A DNA stretch of 64,000 bases from Sphingomonas sanxanigenens DSM 19645 = NX02 (GCF_000512205.2 NZ_CP006644.1:558001-622000), one strand, 5' to 3'. Positions 42,962 through 52,517 are shown, counted from the stretch's first letter. A program made the numbers and translations. The notes: generated by a model from the letters alone, not told the origin.

Positions 42962-43840
42962 ATGAGGGACGATCGAACCTTCCGCCGTGCGGCGGGCTGG
43001 GCGGCCATGCTTGCGCTGGCCTCATGCGCGAAGCCGGCGCGTCACGTCGAGGCGCCGCCACCGCCGCCGCCGGTACCCGAGCAGGTGCCGCCGCGTCCGG
43101 CGCCGCCGATGGGGGCCTCTGCCACCACCCGCGTGCCGCCGCGCGCTGCCGATGGTCGCTTCCTGACGGTCAATCACGCGGTCGCGCCGGCGGAGGCGGC
43201 CTGGCATCTGCGCGCCGGGCTGAACGTCGCGGCGCTGGGCTGCACGGGCGCGCAGGGCGCGGCAATCACCGCAGCCTATAACGCCATGCTGCGCAGCCGT
43301 GCGAAACCGCTCGCCGCCGCCGATGCCGCGATCAAGGCGCGCCTGCGGGCGGAGCGCGGCAAGGATTGGCAGGATGCGCATGACGATCGCATGACCCAGC
43401 TCTATAATTTCTATGCCCTGCCGCCGGTGCAGCCGGGCTTTTGCGCAAAAGCGGCGGCGATCGCCGCGGCCGAGCCGGCGGTGGATGCGAACGGGTTCTC
43501 CGCCTTCGCAACCCAGGCACTGGCCGAACTCTCGGCGCCGTTCGACAGCTTCTATGCCGCCTATGACGACTATCGCGTCGCGCTCGCCGCCTGGGAGGCG
43601 CGCTACGGTGCCGGCGCGCCCACCCGTGTCGCTGCCAATGCGCCGGCCTCGGCGCGGGCGGCGGCGGTGGTGGAGGTCGATCTGCCGCCGGCGATCCCGG
43701 CGCGCACCGCCGGCCCGCGCATCGCCTATGAAAGCCAGGCCGCGCTCGACGACATCGGGGGCAGCGCGGCGATCAGTTGCGGCGATTGCACGCGGACGGC
43801 GGGCCGGCTGGCCGCGCGCGCGGTGACGTCGCGGCCGTGA
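42962..43840 (+). CDS. putative lipoprotein, Pro-rich N-terminus
   Basis: About 292 residues; starts at 42950 and 42959 are also possible, and GGGAGGA precedes the chosen ATG. A lipobox, LALASC, sits near residue 20, followed by a Pro-rich linker (EAPPPPPPVPEQVPPRPAPP). The mature domain is helical with four Cys and a C-terminal SCGDCTR. The family is not recognised. It faces the exopolysaccharide genes convergently, with a hairpin at 43841 between them, so it may or may not be related. Confidence 0.6.
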   Translation: MRDDRTFRRAAGWAAMLALASCAKPARHVEAPPPPPPVPEQVPPRPAPPMGASATTRVPPRAADGRFLTVNHAVAPAEAAWHLRAGLNVAALGCTGAQGAAITAAYNAMLRSRAKPLAAADAAIKARLRAERGKDWQDAHDDRMTQLYNFYALPPVQPGFCAKAAAIAAAEPAVDANGFSAFATQALAELSAPFDSFYAAYDDYRVALAAWEARYGAGAPTRVAANAPASARAAAVVEVDLPPAIPARTAGPRIAYESQAALDDIGGSAAISCGDCTRTAGRLAARAVTSRP

Positions 43841-43866
43841 CCGGTGGGCGTCGCGCCCCCGACCGG
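43841..43866. terminator. hairpin between convergent genes
   Basis: CCGGT-GGGCG pairs imperfectly with CGCCC-CG-ACCGG across a TCG loop, right after the stop at 43840 and before the convergent stop at 43878. There is no T-run. It may serve both directions. Confidence 0.4.
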
Positions 43867-43877
43867 CGGCGTGGCGT

Positions 43878-45116
43878 TCAGCGCGGCTTGATCGCGACGC
43901 TGCGGATGGTGAGCGTGGTGGCGCTGCCGATGGTGGATGCGCCGGCCTCGGCCGTCAGTCGCTGATAGGGGCAATCGTTCGCCACCGCGAAATCGAACTG
44001 CATCGCCGTCGCGCCGGCGCCCTGGCTGATCTCGGCCGGCGCAGCATCGGCTTCGACGCGTGAGGGCAGGCATTCGACGGTCCAGCGGATCAACTCCCGC
44101 GCTTGCGGGACGGCGCCGGCGAGCCGGGCGTCGAACCGATAGGCGCCCGCCGGAAGCGCGAGCAGTTGCTGGGCCACGGTGCCGCGACGCCGCGGATCGA
44201 TGGCGATCGTCAGTCCGCCGGCGGGATCGAAGCCGGTGGTGATTCCCAGGGGTGCGCTGATCGTCCAGTCGAACGACTGGGCGGGGGAGGTGGTCACGTC
44301 GCCGCGCGCCGCGCTCTGGCGGAAATCGGGGTCGTGCAGGCGGTTGCCGTCCGCCGCCTTGGTCGCGCCGAACGCCAGATCGTAGATGCGATAGGCGCTG
44401 CCGATCGCGCCGGCGCGGATCAGCGTGTCGATATAGGGCGTAATCTCGGCGCGGGTCACCGGATGCGGCGTGCGGCGCAGCGCGCCCACCAGCGCCTCGA
44501 CGCCCTGGCGCTGTTCTTCGGACATGGTGCGCGCATCGAGAAACAGGCGCGGGCGCCAGCCCGGCGCCTCCGCGAGCCGGGCGAGGATCGCCGGGCGGAT
44601 CTTGGGATCGAGCGCGCCGGCGCGGACGAAGCCGAGCACCTGGTCCGAATATTCCTGGCGGCGCAGCAGCGCATCGGCGCGCTGCAGCGCGATTTCATAC
44701 TCGCCGAGGCGCGAGGCCTTGTCGATGTACCAGAGCTGGGTCAGCGTATCGCGCCAGCCGAGCTGGCCGGCCAATGCCATATAGCTGGCCGCCGATTCGT
44801 CATCCGCGCTGATCGCCTCTCGCGACAGGCCGGCGACGCGCCACGCGACGACGTTGAACAGGCTGTGGGTGAGGGCGCGGTCGGCCAGCGCGCGGGCTTC
44901 CGCGTAGCGGCGGTTGCGGAAGGCGGCATCGCCGGCGGCGGCAAGCGTCTCGTCGGTGGGGTGCTGCGCGGCGGCGGTGGCCGCGTCGTTGCGGCTGAGC
45001 GACAGTGCCGAAAGCGAATCCGGCACCATCACCCAGGCCAGCGCCAGACCGAGCAGCCCGGCACCTGCCCGGGCTGCCCAGCGGCGGGCATCAGCCCGCG
45101 TTGGCGCGGTTTCCAT
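43878..45116 (-). CDS. TPR-containing exopolysaccharide-locus protein
   Basis: 412 residues. One N-terminal membrane helix (AGAGLLGLALAWVMVPDSL) is followed by TPR-like helices (AAFRNRRYAEARALADRALTHS; YMALAGQLGWRDTLTQLWYI), then a C-terminal beta-rich domain from about residue 260 (FDWTISAPLGITTGFDPAGG; YRFDARLAG) that looks like a carbohydrate-binding or sugar-recognition fold. It overlaps the end of the Wzc-type gene by 26 bases. Location at the tail of the EPS operon suggests a part in polymer assembly or secretion. I cannot name the family. Confidence 0.65.
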   Translation of the reverse strand: METAPTRADARRWAARAGAGLLGLALAWVMVPDSLSALSLSRNDAATAAAQHPTDETLAAAGDAAFRNRRYAEARALADRALTHSLFNVVAWRVAGLSREAISADDESAASYMALAGQLGWRDTLTQLWYIDKASRLGEYEIALQRADALLRRQEYSDQVLGFVRAGALDPKIRPAILARLAEAPGWRPRLFLDARTMSEEQRQGVEALVGALRRTPHPVTRAEITPYIDTLIRAGAIGSAYRIYDLAFGATKAADGNRLHDPDFRQSAARGDVTTSPAQSFDWTISAPLGITTGFDPAGGLTIAIDPRRRGTVAQQLLALPAGAYRFDARLAGAVPQARELIRWTVECLPSRVEADAAPAEISQGAGATAMQFDFAVANDCPYQRLTAEAGASTIGSATTLTIRSVAIKPR

Positions 45117-47346
45117 ATTCGTAGCTGTAGCTGTAGTTGTAGTTGTAATAGCCCAGCGCCGGGGCGTCGAACTTGGTCAGGATGGCGCCGACCACATTGG
45201 CGCGGCTGGTGACCAGGCGGCGGATCGCGGTCCGTGCGGCACCACGGTGCGCCACGTCGGCCTCGACCACGAACACCGTGCCCTCGGTGATCGCCGCGAT
45301 CAGCGGCGCGTCGGCGAAGCCCATCACCGGCGGGGCGTCGATCACCACCACGTCGTAATGCGCCAGCGCATCGTTGAGGAAGCGGTTGAGCGACGCCTCG
45401 CTGAGCAGTTCCGCCGGGGCAGGCGGCAGCGGGCCCGACGAGATGAAGTCGAAGCCTTCCAGTCCGGTCGGCTGGCGCACGTCCATCACCGTCTTCTGGC
45501 CGGTCAGCAAGCTGACGAAGCCGGCATTGTTCTTGAGGTCGAGGAACTTGTGCAGCGTCGGCAGACGAAGATCGGCATCGACGAGCAGCGCGCGCTTGCC
45601 GGTCCGCGCCAGGTTCTGCGCGGTGGCGGTGGCCGAGGTCGACTTGCCTTCCGACGGGCGGCTGGACGTGAACACCAGGCTGCGCGGCACGCCGTGCGCG
45701 GTCGAGAGTTCCAGCGCCGTGCGGATCGACTGATAGGCTTCCGCCATCGCCGAGCGCGGGTTGCTGATTTCCTCGAACGGGTTCTCGCCGGCCTTGAGCA
45801 GCGGGACGGCGCCCAGCGCAGGCACGTTGAGCATGCGCTGGACATCGTCGGGCGTGCGGATCGCGTCGTCGAGATTTTCGCGGGCGAAGACGAACAGCGC
45901 GGCAAGGCCGAGGCCGATCGCGAGCGCGATCGCCATATTGACCAGCGGCCTCGGCTTGATCGGGCTGAACGCGGGCTCGGCCCGGTCGATGATCGAGACG
46001 TTGTTCGATTCGACGCCGGCCGTCGCGCTCAGTTCCTTGAAGCGCTGGAGAAGGCCGTTGTAGAGTTCGCGGTTGGTGTCGACCTCACGCTGCAGGATGT
46101 TCATGCGGACCTGGCGGCCCTGTTCCTCAAGCGCGGTGGACCGCAGCTGGCCGACGGTGGTGTCGAACTGCTGTTCCTGGCCGACGGTGAGCTGATAGGC
46201 CTCGCGGATCGAGTCCCGGATGTCGGTGGCCTGGCGATTGATCTGCGCATCAAGCTCGGCGATCTGCGCGTTGAGCTGGATCACCTCGGGGTGATCGGCC
46301 TTGTGGCGGCGGCGCTGCTCCTGCAACTCGCCGCGCAGGGTCGCGCGCTGGCCGACGAGGGCCTGCACCGCGCCGTTTTCGATCACTTCGGGCAGGCTCA
46401 TCAGCGGCGCCCGCTGCGCGGCGCGCCAGCGCTGCTCGGCCTTGATGCGCTCGGCACGCGACGCCGTGTAGGCGGTGTTGAGATCGAGCAGCGCCGCCGA
46501 GGTCAGCGACTGCGGCTTGGATACACCCTCACCACCATTGGAATCGCCGCCGCTGGCGCCACCGGCGCCGCCCACCGTCACCAGATCGGATTCGCGGGCA
46601 TAGGCGATCATCGCCCGCTCGCTGTCCTCGAGCCGCTGCTTCTGTTCGGCGAGCTGGCCGGCCAGATAGTCGCGTGCGTAGGCCGAGGTGTCGAACTTGC
46701 GCTCGAGGTTGCCGGTCACATAGGCATCGGCGATGCCGTTGGCGACCTGCGCGGAAAGGCGCGGATCGGGCGAGTCGAAGCGAAGCTGGGCGACGCGCGA
46801 GTTGGTCGGCAGTTCGACGCTGGTGTTGGTGCGCAGCAGGTTGATCACCATCTCGCGACGCTGACGGATCGCTTCGGGCGTGTTGGTCTGCGCGGCATCT
46901 ACCTTCACGCCCATCGCGACCAGGAAGTTGCTGTTGTCGAACAGCTTCATCCGTTCCGCGGTGCGGATCGCGAGGCCGCGGCTCTGCAGGATGGCGAGCT
47001 GCGTGTTGAGGAAGCGGTTGGCGTCGGCGATCGATGTCGCCGGCTCCAGCATCTGCGTGTCGACGATCTTGGCGGTCTGCTGCTCGATCTGCACGCTCGC
47101 CGCCGAGCGATAGATCTTGGTGGCGAGCAGGGTCGCGACGAGACCGGCGATCAGCGCGAGCGCGACGATCACCGCCACCGGGATCCAGTTGCGGCGGAGG
47201 ATGCCGATCAGGGCGCCGATGTTGAGGCGGAAGCCCTGATCCTGTTCATCATAGTCGGCGACGTAGGCCTGATAGCCATCATCGCGCGCGCGCACGGCGT
47301 GTCCGCCGTTTCCGTCGCGGCGATCGGGGAAGCTGGAGTCGTTCAT
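45091..47346 (-). CDS. Wzc/ExoP-type polysaccharide copolymerase with tyrosine autokinase domain
   Basis: 751 residues. The N-terminal Wzz domain is flanked by membrane helices near residues 55-80 and 450-470, with a periplasmic coiled coil between. The cytoplasmic BY-kinase has Walker A SSRPSEGKSTSATA, Walker A-prime LLVDADLRLPTLH and Walker B VVIDAPPV. The last 20 residues are a Tyr cluster (YYNYNYSYSYEYG), the autophosphorylation tail. The protein controls chain length and assembly of capsule or EPS with the Wza-like protein. It lies 40 bases downstream of the Wza-type gene. Confidence 0.93.
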   Translation of the reverse strand: MNDSSFPDRRDGNGGHAVRARDDGYQAYVADYDEQDQGFRLNIGALIGILRRNWIPVAVIVALALIAGLVATLLATKIYRSAASVQIEQQTAKIVDTQMLEPATSIADANRFLNTQLAILQSRGLAIRTAERMKLFDNSNFLVAMGVKVDAAQTNTPEAIRQRREMVINLLRTNTSVELPTNSRVAQLRFDSPDPRLSAQVANGIADAYVTGNLERKFDTSAYARDYLAGQLAEQKQRLEDSERAMIAYARESDLVTVGGAGGASGGDSNGGEGVSKPQSLTSAALLDLNTAYTASRAERIKAEQRWRAAQRAPLMSLPEVIENGAVQALVGQRATLRGELQEQRRRHKADHPEVIQLNAQIAELDAQINRQATDIRDSIREAYQLTVGQEQQFDTTVGQLRSTALEEQGRQVRMNILQREVDTNRELYNGLLQRFKELSATAGVESNNVSIIDRAEPAFSPIKPRPLVNMAIALAIGLGLAALFVFARENLDDAIRTPDDVQRMLNVPALGAVPLLKAGENPFEEISNPRSAMAEAYQSIRTALELSTAHGVPRSLVFTSSRPSEGKSTSATATAQNLARTGKRALLVDADLRLPTLHKFLDLKNNAGFVSLLTGQKTVMDVRQPTGLEGFDFISSGPLPPAPAELLSEASLNRFLNDALAHYDVVVIDAPPVMGFADAPLIAAITEGTVFVVEADVAHRGAARTAIRRLVTSRANVVGAILTKFDAPALGYYNYNYSYSYEYGNRANAG

Positions 47347-47386
47347 CAGATCACCTTGAACGGAGCGGTTGTGAGGCGCGTGCGCA

Positions 47387-48079
47387 TCAGAAGCGGGTGA
47401 AGACGCCGATCAGCGGCGCGGCCGAGATAAAATCCCGATAGACTTGGCGGAGGCCCGAATAGCCGACCACGACGACATCGTTGGGTTCGATGCGCGGATC
47501 GACCGCATCGCCGCGGCGGATCGCGGCGATGTCGAACACCGCGCCCATGCGCTGCCCGTCGACGGTGCGGAACACGATCACCTCGTCGAGACGGGCGACC
47601 TGGGTCGGCCCCTTGGCGAGCGCGAGCGCTTCGATGAGGGTGGTCTGCGGCCGGATCGGGAACACGCCGGGGCTGGTGACCGAGCCTTCGACGACGACCT
47701 GGCCCGGGGTGGCGGTGGTCACGTAGACCGAGACCTTGGGCGAAACGAGATAGTTGCGGCCGAGCGACTTGGCGATCTCGTCGGCCAGCTCGAAGCTCGT
47801 CTTGCCGGCCGCCTGCACGCGGCCGATCAGCGGTATGGAAAGGCTGCCGCCGGCATCCACGGGAACGTCCTTGATCGAAAGATCGGGTTCCTGGAACACG
47901 ATGACCGACAGCGTGTCGCCCGCGGCGATGCGATAGTCGGTCACGACGGTCGGGGCATCGGATGCCTTGATGGTGCTGTAGGCCACCGGTCCGCGCGGCA
48001 GCGAGGAACGTTTCGTGCCGGCGCACCCACCCAACGTCAGCAGCGTGATTGCCACGGACACTGTAACGAACCTGCTCAT
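47387..48079 (-). CDS. polysaccharide export outer-membrane lipoprotein (Wza/GumB type)
   Basis: 230 residues. Signal peptide with lipobox LTLGGC, then the Poly_export domain (YRIAAGDTLSVIVFQEPDLS, VDAGGSLSIPLIGRVQAAGK) and a SLBB domain (VVVEGSVTSPGVFPIRPQTTL). It is shorter than E. coli Wza (about 379), like GumB. It forms the outer-membrane channel for the polymer together with the Wzc-type protein that follows. Confidence 0.93.
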   Translation of the reverse strand: MSRFVTVSVAITLLTLGGCAGTKRSSLPRGPVAYSTIKASDAPTVVTDYRIAAGDTLSVIVFQEPDLSIKDVPVDAGGSLSIPLIGRVQAAGKTSFELADEIAKSLGRNYLVSPKVSVYVTTATPGQVVVEGSVTSPGVFPIRPQTTLIEALALAKGPTQVARLDEVIVFRTVDGQRMGAVFDIAAIRRGDAVDPRIEPNDVVVVGYSGLRQVYRDFISAAPLIGVFTRF

Positions 48080-48222
48080 CTCTTCCCCTTTACCGTACCC
48101 GCAGCGTCAATCGGCTCTTCCGGCCATCCGCCCGCATCGGCCACCCCGCGTGGAAGCAGATGCGGTATAAGTGTGAACGGTGGCCGATGCAATTCTCACA
48201 CAGCCCCGCGCGCAAGCTCTTT

Positions 48223-49602
48223 CTACGCCATTTCATCCTCCTCTGCGCTCGAAGCCGGGCGCAGCGCCCGCACCAGCAGGCCACAGAGCAGAGCGAATAA
48301 TGCTGCAACTGCGAAGGTGCGCAATGGATAATCGACGAGGCTATGCAACATTGCGAGGAATATCCCTGCCAGCGCGATCCAGCCGCGGCCGCCTTCGGGC
48401 CCCGGCTGCCGATGCCGCAGCATGCGCCATGCTGCGACCAGGAGGAAGAGCGCGAACAACGCCATCGCCACCACCGCGGGCAGGCCGCCTTCCAGCGCCA
48501 GTTCCAGATAGTCGTTGTGGGCATGGTTGATGAAATGGCTGCCCAGCGAATCGAGGCTCTCGATCGAGCGGAAATAGGGGTCGAACGTGCCGTATCCCGA
48601 GCCGAACGGCCACACCGAGCCGATCGCGTAGGTCACGTCGGGCCAGAAGTGAAAGCGGTTGTCGTCATCCAGCGCGAAGCGGCCCATCAGGCGCTGGAAC
48701 GCGCCGGTCTGCACCAGGATCGCGACCAGCAGAACGGTCACCCCGGCGATGCTGCCGCCGATCAGCGCAGAGCGGCGGCGATGGCGCACCACCATCGGCA
48801 CGAACACGGCCGCGAGCGCGAGCAGCAGCAGCACCGAGCCGGTGCGCGAGGCGGTGGCCAATGCTGCGGCTGCGAACAGCGCCATCAGCCCGAACAGACC
48901 CCATCGTATCGCCAGCGCGCGGCCCTTGCGCCGCCGGTCGCGCGCGAGCAGCCAGGCCGTGAGCAGCGCCAGCACCATCAGCAATGCCTGGTGATTGCGG
49001 TTGGCGAACACGCCGGTGGGCAATCCCTGCTGCGAGGTGTTGTAGAAATAGACGGCGTCGCTGTCGCCGAACACCGCCTGCACCATCGCGAGCAACGCGC
49101 CGGCAACCGCCGCACCGACGACGACCCACAGCAGCAAGCGGATCTCGCGTCCGTCCGCCTGCAGCACGGCGACGAACATCGTGACGGGCACGATCAGGGT
49201 CAGCCACATCGACACCGTCGCATCCGGAATCAGGCTGAGCGGGCGCGGCTGGTCGAGCGTGCCGGTGAAGTCGGCGGCCTGCAGCAGGAAATCGCGGCCC
49301 GGCAGTGCCCGCCAGGTCGCGGGCGGCAGCGGGATCAGTTGCACCAGCGGCAGCAGCAGCACCAGCAGCACGAAGCCGATTCCCAGCCAGTCGAACAGCG
49401 CGGCCCGGTCGCGGCGATATTCCGCGAGCATGTACACGAGCACGATCAGGGCTGTGCACTGCACAACGATCTCGGTGGCGGGGAAGCGCGCGCCGCCGCC
49501 GCCAAGGATCAGCGCGATGCCCAGCAGCGCCGAACTGAGGAAGGTGCGAACGGGCTGGCGCGGCAGCGGCTGGCCGATCGGGCGGAAGGGGGAAGTCGCC
49601 AT
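48223..49602 (-). CDS. O-antigen ligase/polymerase (Wzy/RfaL-like) membrane protein
   Basis: 459 residues, ten or more hydrophobic segments. The Wzy_C-type loop is FGSGYGTFDPYFRS then LGSHFINHAHNDYLELALEGGLP, characteristic of O-antigen ligase-type polymerases. The start ATG at 49602 follows non-conserved upstream frame. In the EPS context it is the likely polymerase of the repeat unit. It is the first of a minus-strand run of four genes that includes Wza, Wzc and the TPR protein. Glycosyltransferases and a flippase are not in the window. Confidence 0.88.
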   Translation of the reverse strand: MATSPFRPIGQPLPRQPVRTFLSSALLGIALILGGGGARFPATEIVVQCTALIVLVYMLAEYRRDRAALFDWLGIGFVLLVLLLPLVQLIPLPPATWRALPGRDFLLQAADFTGTLDQPRPLSLIPDATVSMWLTLIVPVTMFVAVLQADGREIRLLLWVVVGAAVAGALLAMVQAVFGDSDAVYFYNTSQQGLPTGVFANRNHQALLMVLALLTAWLLARDRRRKGRALAIRWGLFGLMALFAAAALATASRTGSVLLLLALAAVFVPMVVRHRRRSALIGGSIAGVTVLLVAILVQTGAFQRLMGRFALDDDNRFHFWPDVTYAIGSVWPFGSGYGTFDPYFRSIESLDSLGSHFINHAHNDYLELALEGGLPAVVAMALFALFLLVAAWRMLRHRQPGPEGGRGWIALAGIFLAMLHSLVDYPLRTFAVAALFALLCGLLVRALRPASSAEEDEMA

Positions 49603-49851
49603 TCTGCTCCGGTCTTGCTGCGGTTGGACCTGCGGTTGGCCGTCGATGTTCGCAGGCGCACATAGCCGGGTGCGGCATGTCCTGTCGAGCCTTGGCGTGC
49701 ACCGCCCGCATCCTTGGACCGATTGCGGGTGCGGGCTATGCACCTCGCAGCGCAGCGGAAACGGCTGGTCATGCTGCATCTGCGTGATTAAGGATCGGCG
49801 CTCGACGAGGCTGCCGGAGGTCGGCGGTGCAGGCGGCGGGGGGCTCCGGCG

Positions 49852-50472
49852 ATGGGCGTGGTCGGCAAGGCGATCGACAAGGCGAAGCTGTTCCGCTGGT
49901 TGCGCGATCAGGACGAGAATCGGGATTTGCGCCGGTTCTTCCGCGAACGGCACGGCATCGATGTCGGGCTGCACAGCTATGGCTGCTTCGATCGCTGGCG
50001 GATGCCGGGGCCGCTCGTCATCGGCCGCTATTGTTCCTTCGCGAAGACGGTACGCGTGGTCGATGCCAACCATCCGCTCGACGCGATCACCACCCACCCG
50101 ATGCTGTACGAGAAGCGCTTCGGCGTGATCGAGCAGGACATGATCCATGCCGAGCCGCTGGTGATCGAGGATGATGTGTGGGTGGGCCACAACGTCGTGA
50201 TCCTGCCCGGCTGCAAGTTCATCGGCCGCGGTGCGGTAATCGGCGCCGGTGCGATCGTCACCGCGAACGTGCCGGCCTATGCGATCGTCGCGGGCGTCCC
50301 CGCCAAGCAGATCCGCTGGCGCTTCGACGCCGAACTGCAGGCGGCGCTCGAGGCGAGCCGGTGGTGGGAGCTGGAGCCGCCGGCGATCCGCGCGCTGCTG
50401 CAATCGGACCCCGACGTCATTCGCAACCCGACCGCGGCGCGCGTCGCGGCGGTATTGCCGCCCAGAGGCTGA
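49852..50472 (+). CDS. hexapeptide-repeat acetyltransferase (CatB/WcaF-like)
   Basis: 206 residues. Left-handed beta helix repeats are visible (PLVIGRYCSFAKTVRV, PLVIEDDVWVGHNVVILPG, FIGRGAVIGAGAIVTANVPA), with the active His in DANHPLDAITTHP and the C-terminal AGVPAKQIRWRF. The family O-acetylates sugars or small molecules using acetyl-CoA. It diverges from the polymerase gene by 249 bases and may decorate the polysaccharide. A gene of the chloramphenicol/streptogramin type is less likely from context. Confidence 0.88.
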   Translation: MGVVGKAIDKAKLFRWLRDQDENRDLRRFFRERHGIDVGLHSYGCFDRWRMPGPLVIGRYCSFAKTVRVVDANHPLDAITTHPMLYEKRFGVIEQDMIHAEPLVIEDDVWVGHNVVILPGCKFIGRGAVIGAGAIVTANVPAYAIVAGVPAKQIRWRFDAELQAALEASRWWELEPPAIRALLQSDPDVIRNPTAARVAAVLPPRG

Positions 50473-50496
50473 TCCCGGCGCGCGAGCGCGTCAGGC

Positions 50497-50967
50497 TCAG
50501 CGCGTCAGGCCCGCCAGGGGCTCGTCGCCCGGCGCGCATTCACCGACATGGCGCGCGGTGACGCGCATCGTCACGATCACCGGCGCGGGTTCGGCCGGGC
50601 TTTCGGTCACGATGTCGAGCGCATAGCTGCCGGCATCGTAGCGGCCATTGCCGGTGAGGGTGAGCGGCCCGGCCTCGTCGGCAGTGCAGCGGCCGCGAAA
50701 ACGGACCACGCCGCCGGCGATCTCGCTGTCGACGATCGCGCAATCGACGTTGGCCGGCGGCAGGATCAGCCGCGCGGCATTGGCCGCCTCCGGCGGCACG
50801 CAGCGCCGCCGGACGTCGGGTTCGGATCCCGCGTCGGGAACCGGCTTGCCGTCTTGCGTGGCGGAGACGAATTCGGTCCGCCGCTCCCACGCGCCGGGCC
50901 GCATCGCCTCGTCACCGGCGCCCGCGAGCAGCAGCGCCGCAGCCGCCAGCGCCGCGGCGGCGCGCAT
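50497..50967 (-). CDS. DUF3617-like exported protein, first of four
   Basis: About 156 residues from the ATG at 50967, six bases after the VOC gene stop. A signal peptide (AAAALAAAALLLAGAG) is followed by a small beta domain starting RPGAWERRTEF, as in DUF3617 (W-E pattern), and later CAIVDSEIAGGVVRFRGRC, with paired Cys. No known function; a periplasmic location is expected. Confidence 0.7.
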   Translation of the reverse strand: MRAAAALAAAALLLAGAGDEAMRPGAWERRTEFVSATQDGKPVPDAGSEPDVRRRCVPPEAANAARLILPPANVDCAIVDSEIAGGVVRFRGRCTADEAGPLTLTGNGRYDAGSYALDIVTESPAEPAPVIVTMRVTARHVGECAPGDEPLAGLTR

Positions 50968-50972
50968 CGCGC

Positions 50973-51359
50973 TCAGGCGGGGCCGACGCGGAAGGCGCAC
51001 AGCTTGTTCCCGTCGAGATCGCGGAAATAGGCGGCGTAGAAGGCCTGGTCGCCATCCCCGCCACGCACGCCGGGGCCGCCCTCGCAGGTGCCGCCGAGCT
51101 CGAGCGCGCGGGCATGGAGCGTGTCGACGGTCGGCCGCTCGCTGGCGACGAGCGCGATCATCGTGCCGTTGCCGATGGTCGCGTCCTGCTGGTCATAGGG
51201 CCGGGTCACGCCGAACATCGGCTTGTCCATCGCCACGCCCCACGCGCACATTTCACCCATTTCGAGCACCCGGCCCGCGCCGATCGTCGCGAACAGCGCG
51301 TCGTAAAAGCCCTTGGCGCGATCGAGATCGTTGGTGCCGACGAGCGTGTATCCGATCAT
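50973..51359 (-). CDS. VOC (glyoxalase/bleomycin-resistance) family protein
   Basis: 128 residues. Two VOC modules: GYTLVGTNDLDRAKGFYDAL and AAYFRDLDGNKLCAF. The vicinal-oxygen-chelate fold binds a metal, but the substrate is unknown, and several usual metal ligands are not clearly placed. It lies between two DUF3617 genes on the same strand, possibly in one transcript. Confidence 0.85.
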   Translation of the reverse strand: MIGYTLVGTNDLDRAKGFYDALFATIGAGRVLEMGEMCAWGVAMDKPMFGVTRPYDQQDATIGNGTMIALVASERPTVDTLHARALELGGTCEGGPGVRGGDGDQAFYAAYFRDLDGNKLCAFRVGPA

Positions 51360-51387
51360 GTCTGGTCTCCATGGAAATATCGGCGGA

Positions 51388-51921
51388 TCAGGCCTTGCAT
51401 TCGCCGATCCGCTCGGACCGGCTCTTGAGGCGCATGGTGATCGTCTTGCCCTGCTGCGTCATCACCATCTCGGCGGCGACGTCATAGCGTTCGGGCTGGT
51501 AGTTGCCGGACATGCTGATCTGCATCTCGCCCGGCTGCTCGGTGCCCTTGCAGCGCATCACCGCGTCGATCTTGCCGCCGCCCATCTGGAAGCGGTCGTA
51601 GCGGCACTCGCCATTGTCGCGCGCCAGCATCTCCTGCGGCTTGTCCGCCTCTTCCTGCGTCACGCAATCCTCGGTGGTCGAACTCTTCGCGGCCGACTGG
51701 CCGATCTGGTCGGCGACCTCCTTGGGCAGGCCCGGCACGTCGATCGAGACGAGTTCCGCGGTGGTGCGCCATTGGCCGGGTTTCAGCTTCACCGTCGTGG
51801 CCTTGTCCTTCGTCGCTTCCGCGACGTCGGCAACCGAGGCGTTTTCGAGCTTCACCTCGTCGCTCTCGCCGCAGGCGGCGAGCGCAAGCAGCGCGATGAG
51901 GGCGGAAGACGCGGTACGCAT
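51388..51921 (-). CDS. DUF3617 lipoprotein, second of four
   Basis: 177 residues from the ATG at 51921, with GGAGAG upstream. The lipobox LLALAACG predicts a lipoprotein. The DUF3617 core is KPGQWRTTAELVSIDVPGLP, then CVTQEEAD, ECRYDRFQMGGGKIDAVMRC and a C-terminal GECKA. The two Cys pairs probably form disulfides. Function unknown; the family is abundant in sphingomonads. Confidence 0.85.
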   Translation of the reverse strand: MRTASSALIALLALAACGESDEVKLENASVADVAEATKDKATTVKLKPGQWRTTAELVSIDVPGLPKEVADQIGQSAAKSSTTEDCVTQEEADKPQEMLARDNGECRYDRFQMGGGKIDAVMRCKGTEQPGEMQISMSGNYQPERYDVAAEMVMTQQGKTITMRLKSRSERIGECKA

Positions 51922-52019
51922 GATACTCTCCATCGACATGGAAAAAGGAATGCGACCCGTCCGTGCGGCGTTTTGCGGCGATGCTAGCAGGCCGCACGGC
52001 CAAGTCGAGGCCGGATCGC

Positions 52020-52517
52020 TCAGCCTGCCGGGCAGTCGCCGATGCGCTTGCCGGTGAGCTTCGAGGTGATGCTGACATCGCCGTCGCTGGCGAGCTGCGT
52101 CTCGACGATCTGCTGCGCGTCGATCGTCGTCGCGGTATAGCTGCCGCGCACGGTTGCGCCGATCGCGCCGTTCAGCCCGTCCTTCCGGCAACTGATCTGT
52201 GCCTGCAGCGTGCCGTCGGAGAAATAGTCGTTGGTATAGGTGCAGCTCGTCATCGAGGGCATGAAGAAAGCCGGCTGCGGCTTGGCGGCGTCGGCCGCGG
52301 CCAGGCAGACCTTGCTGGTCTCGGTGGCGCCCGCCTCGATCGGGAACACCGCCTTGCCCGTGTCGGTGTTGCGGCCGCTTTCGACGACCGTTATGATTTC
52401 CCACTGGCCCGCCTGCAGCGAAATCGGCCCGGCGGGCGCCGCCTCTTCCGTCGCGCCGCCCGAGCATCCCGCCAACATCGCGACCGCGATGGCCGCTGCC
52501 ATCATCGTCTTCGTCAT
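52020..52517 (-). CDS. DUF3617 lipoprotein, third of four
   Basis: 165 residues from the ATG at 52517, preceded by a purine-rich ribosome site. Lipobox LAGCSGG; the core begins LQAGQWEIITVVESG and includes KVCLAAADA and SCTYTNDYFSDGTLQAQISC. It ends in GDCPAG. It differs much from its neighbours, so the set arose by old duplication. Confidence 0.85.
   Translation of the reverse strand: MTKTMMAAAIAVAMLAGCSGGATEEAAPAGPISLQAGQWEIITVVESGRNTDTGKAVFPIEAGATETSKVCLAAADAAKPQPAFFMPSMTSCTYTNDYFSDGTLQAQISCRKDGLNGAIGATVRGSYTATTIDAQQIVETQLASDGDVSITSKLTGKRIGDCPAG

Noticed and set aside
44914-47400. 828-codon plus-strand frame
   Set aside because: It is the shadow of the Wzc-type gene, whose Walker motifs and membrane helices are on the minus strand.
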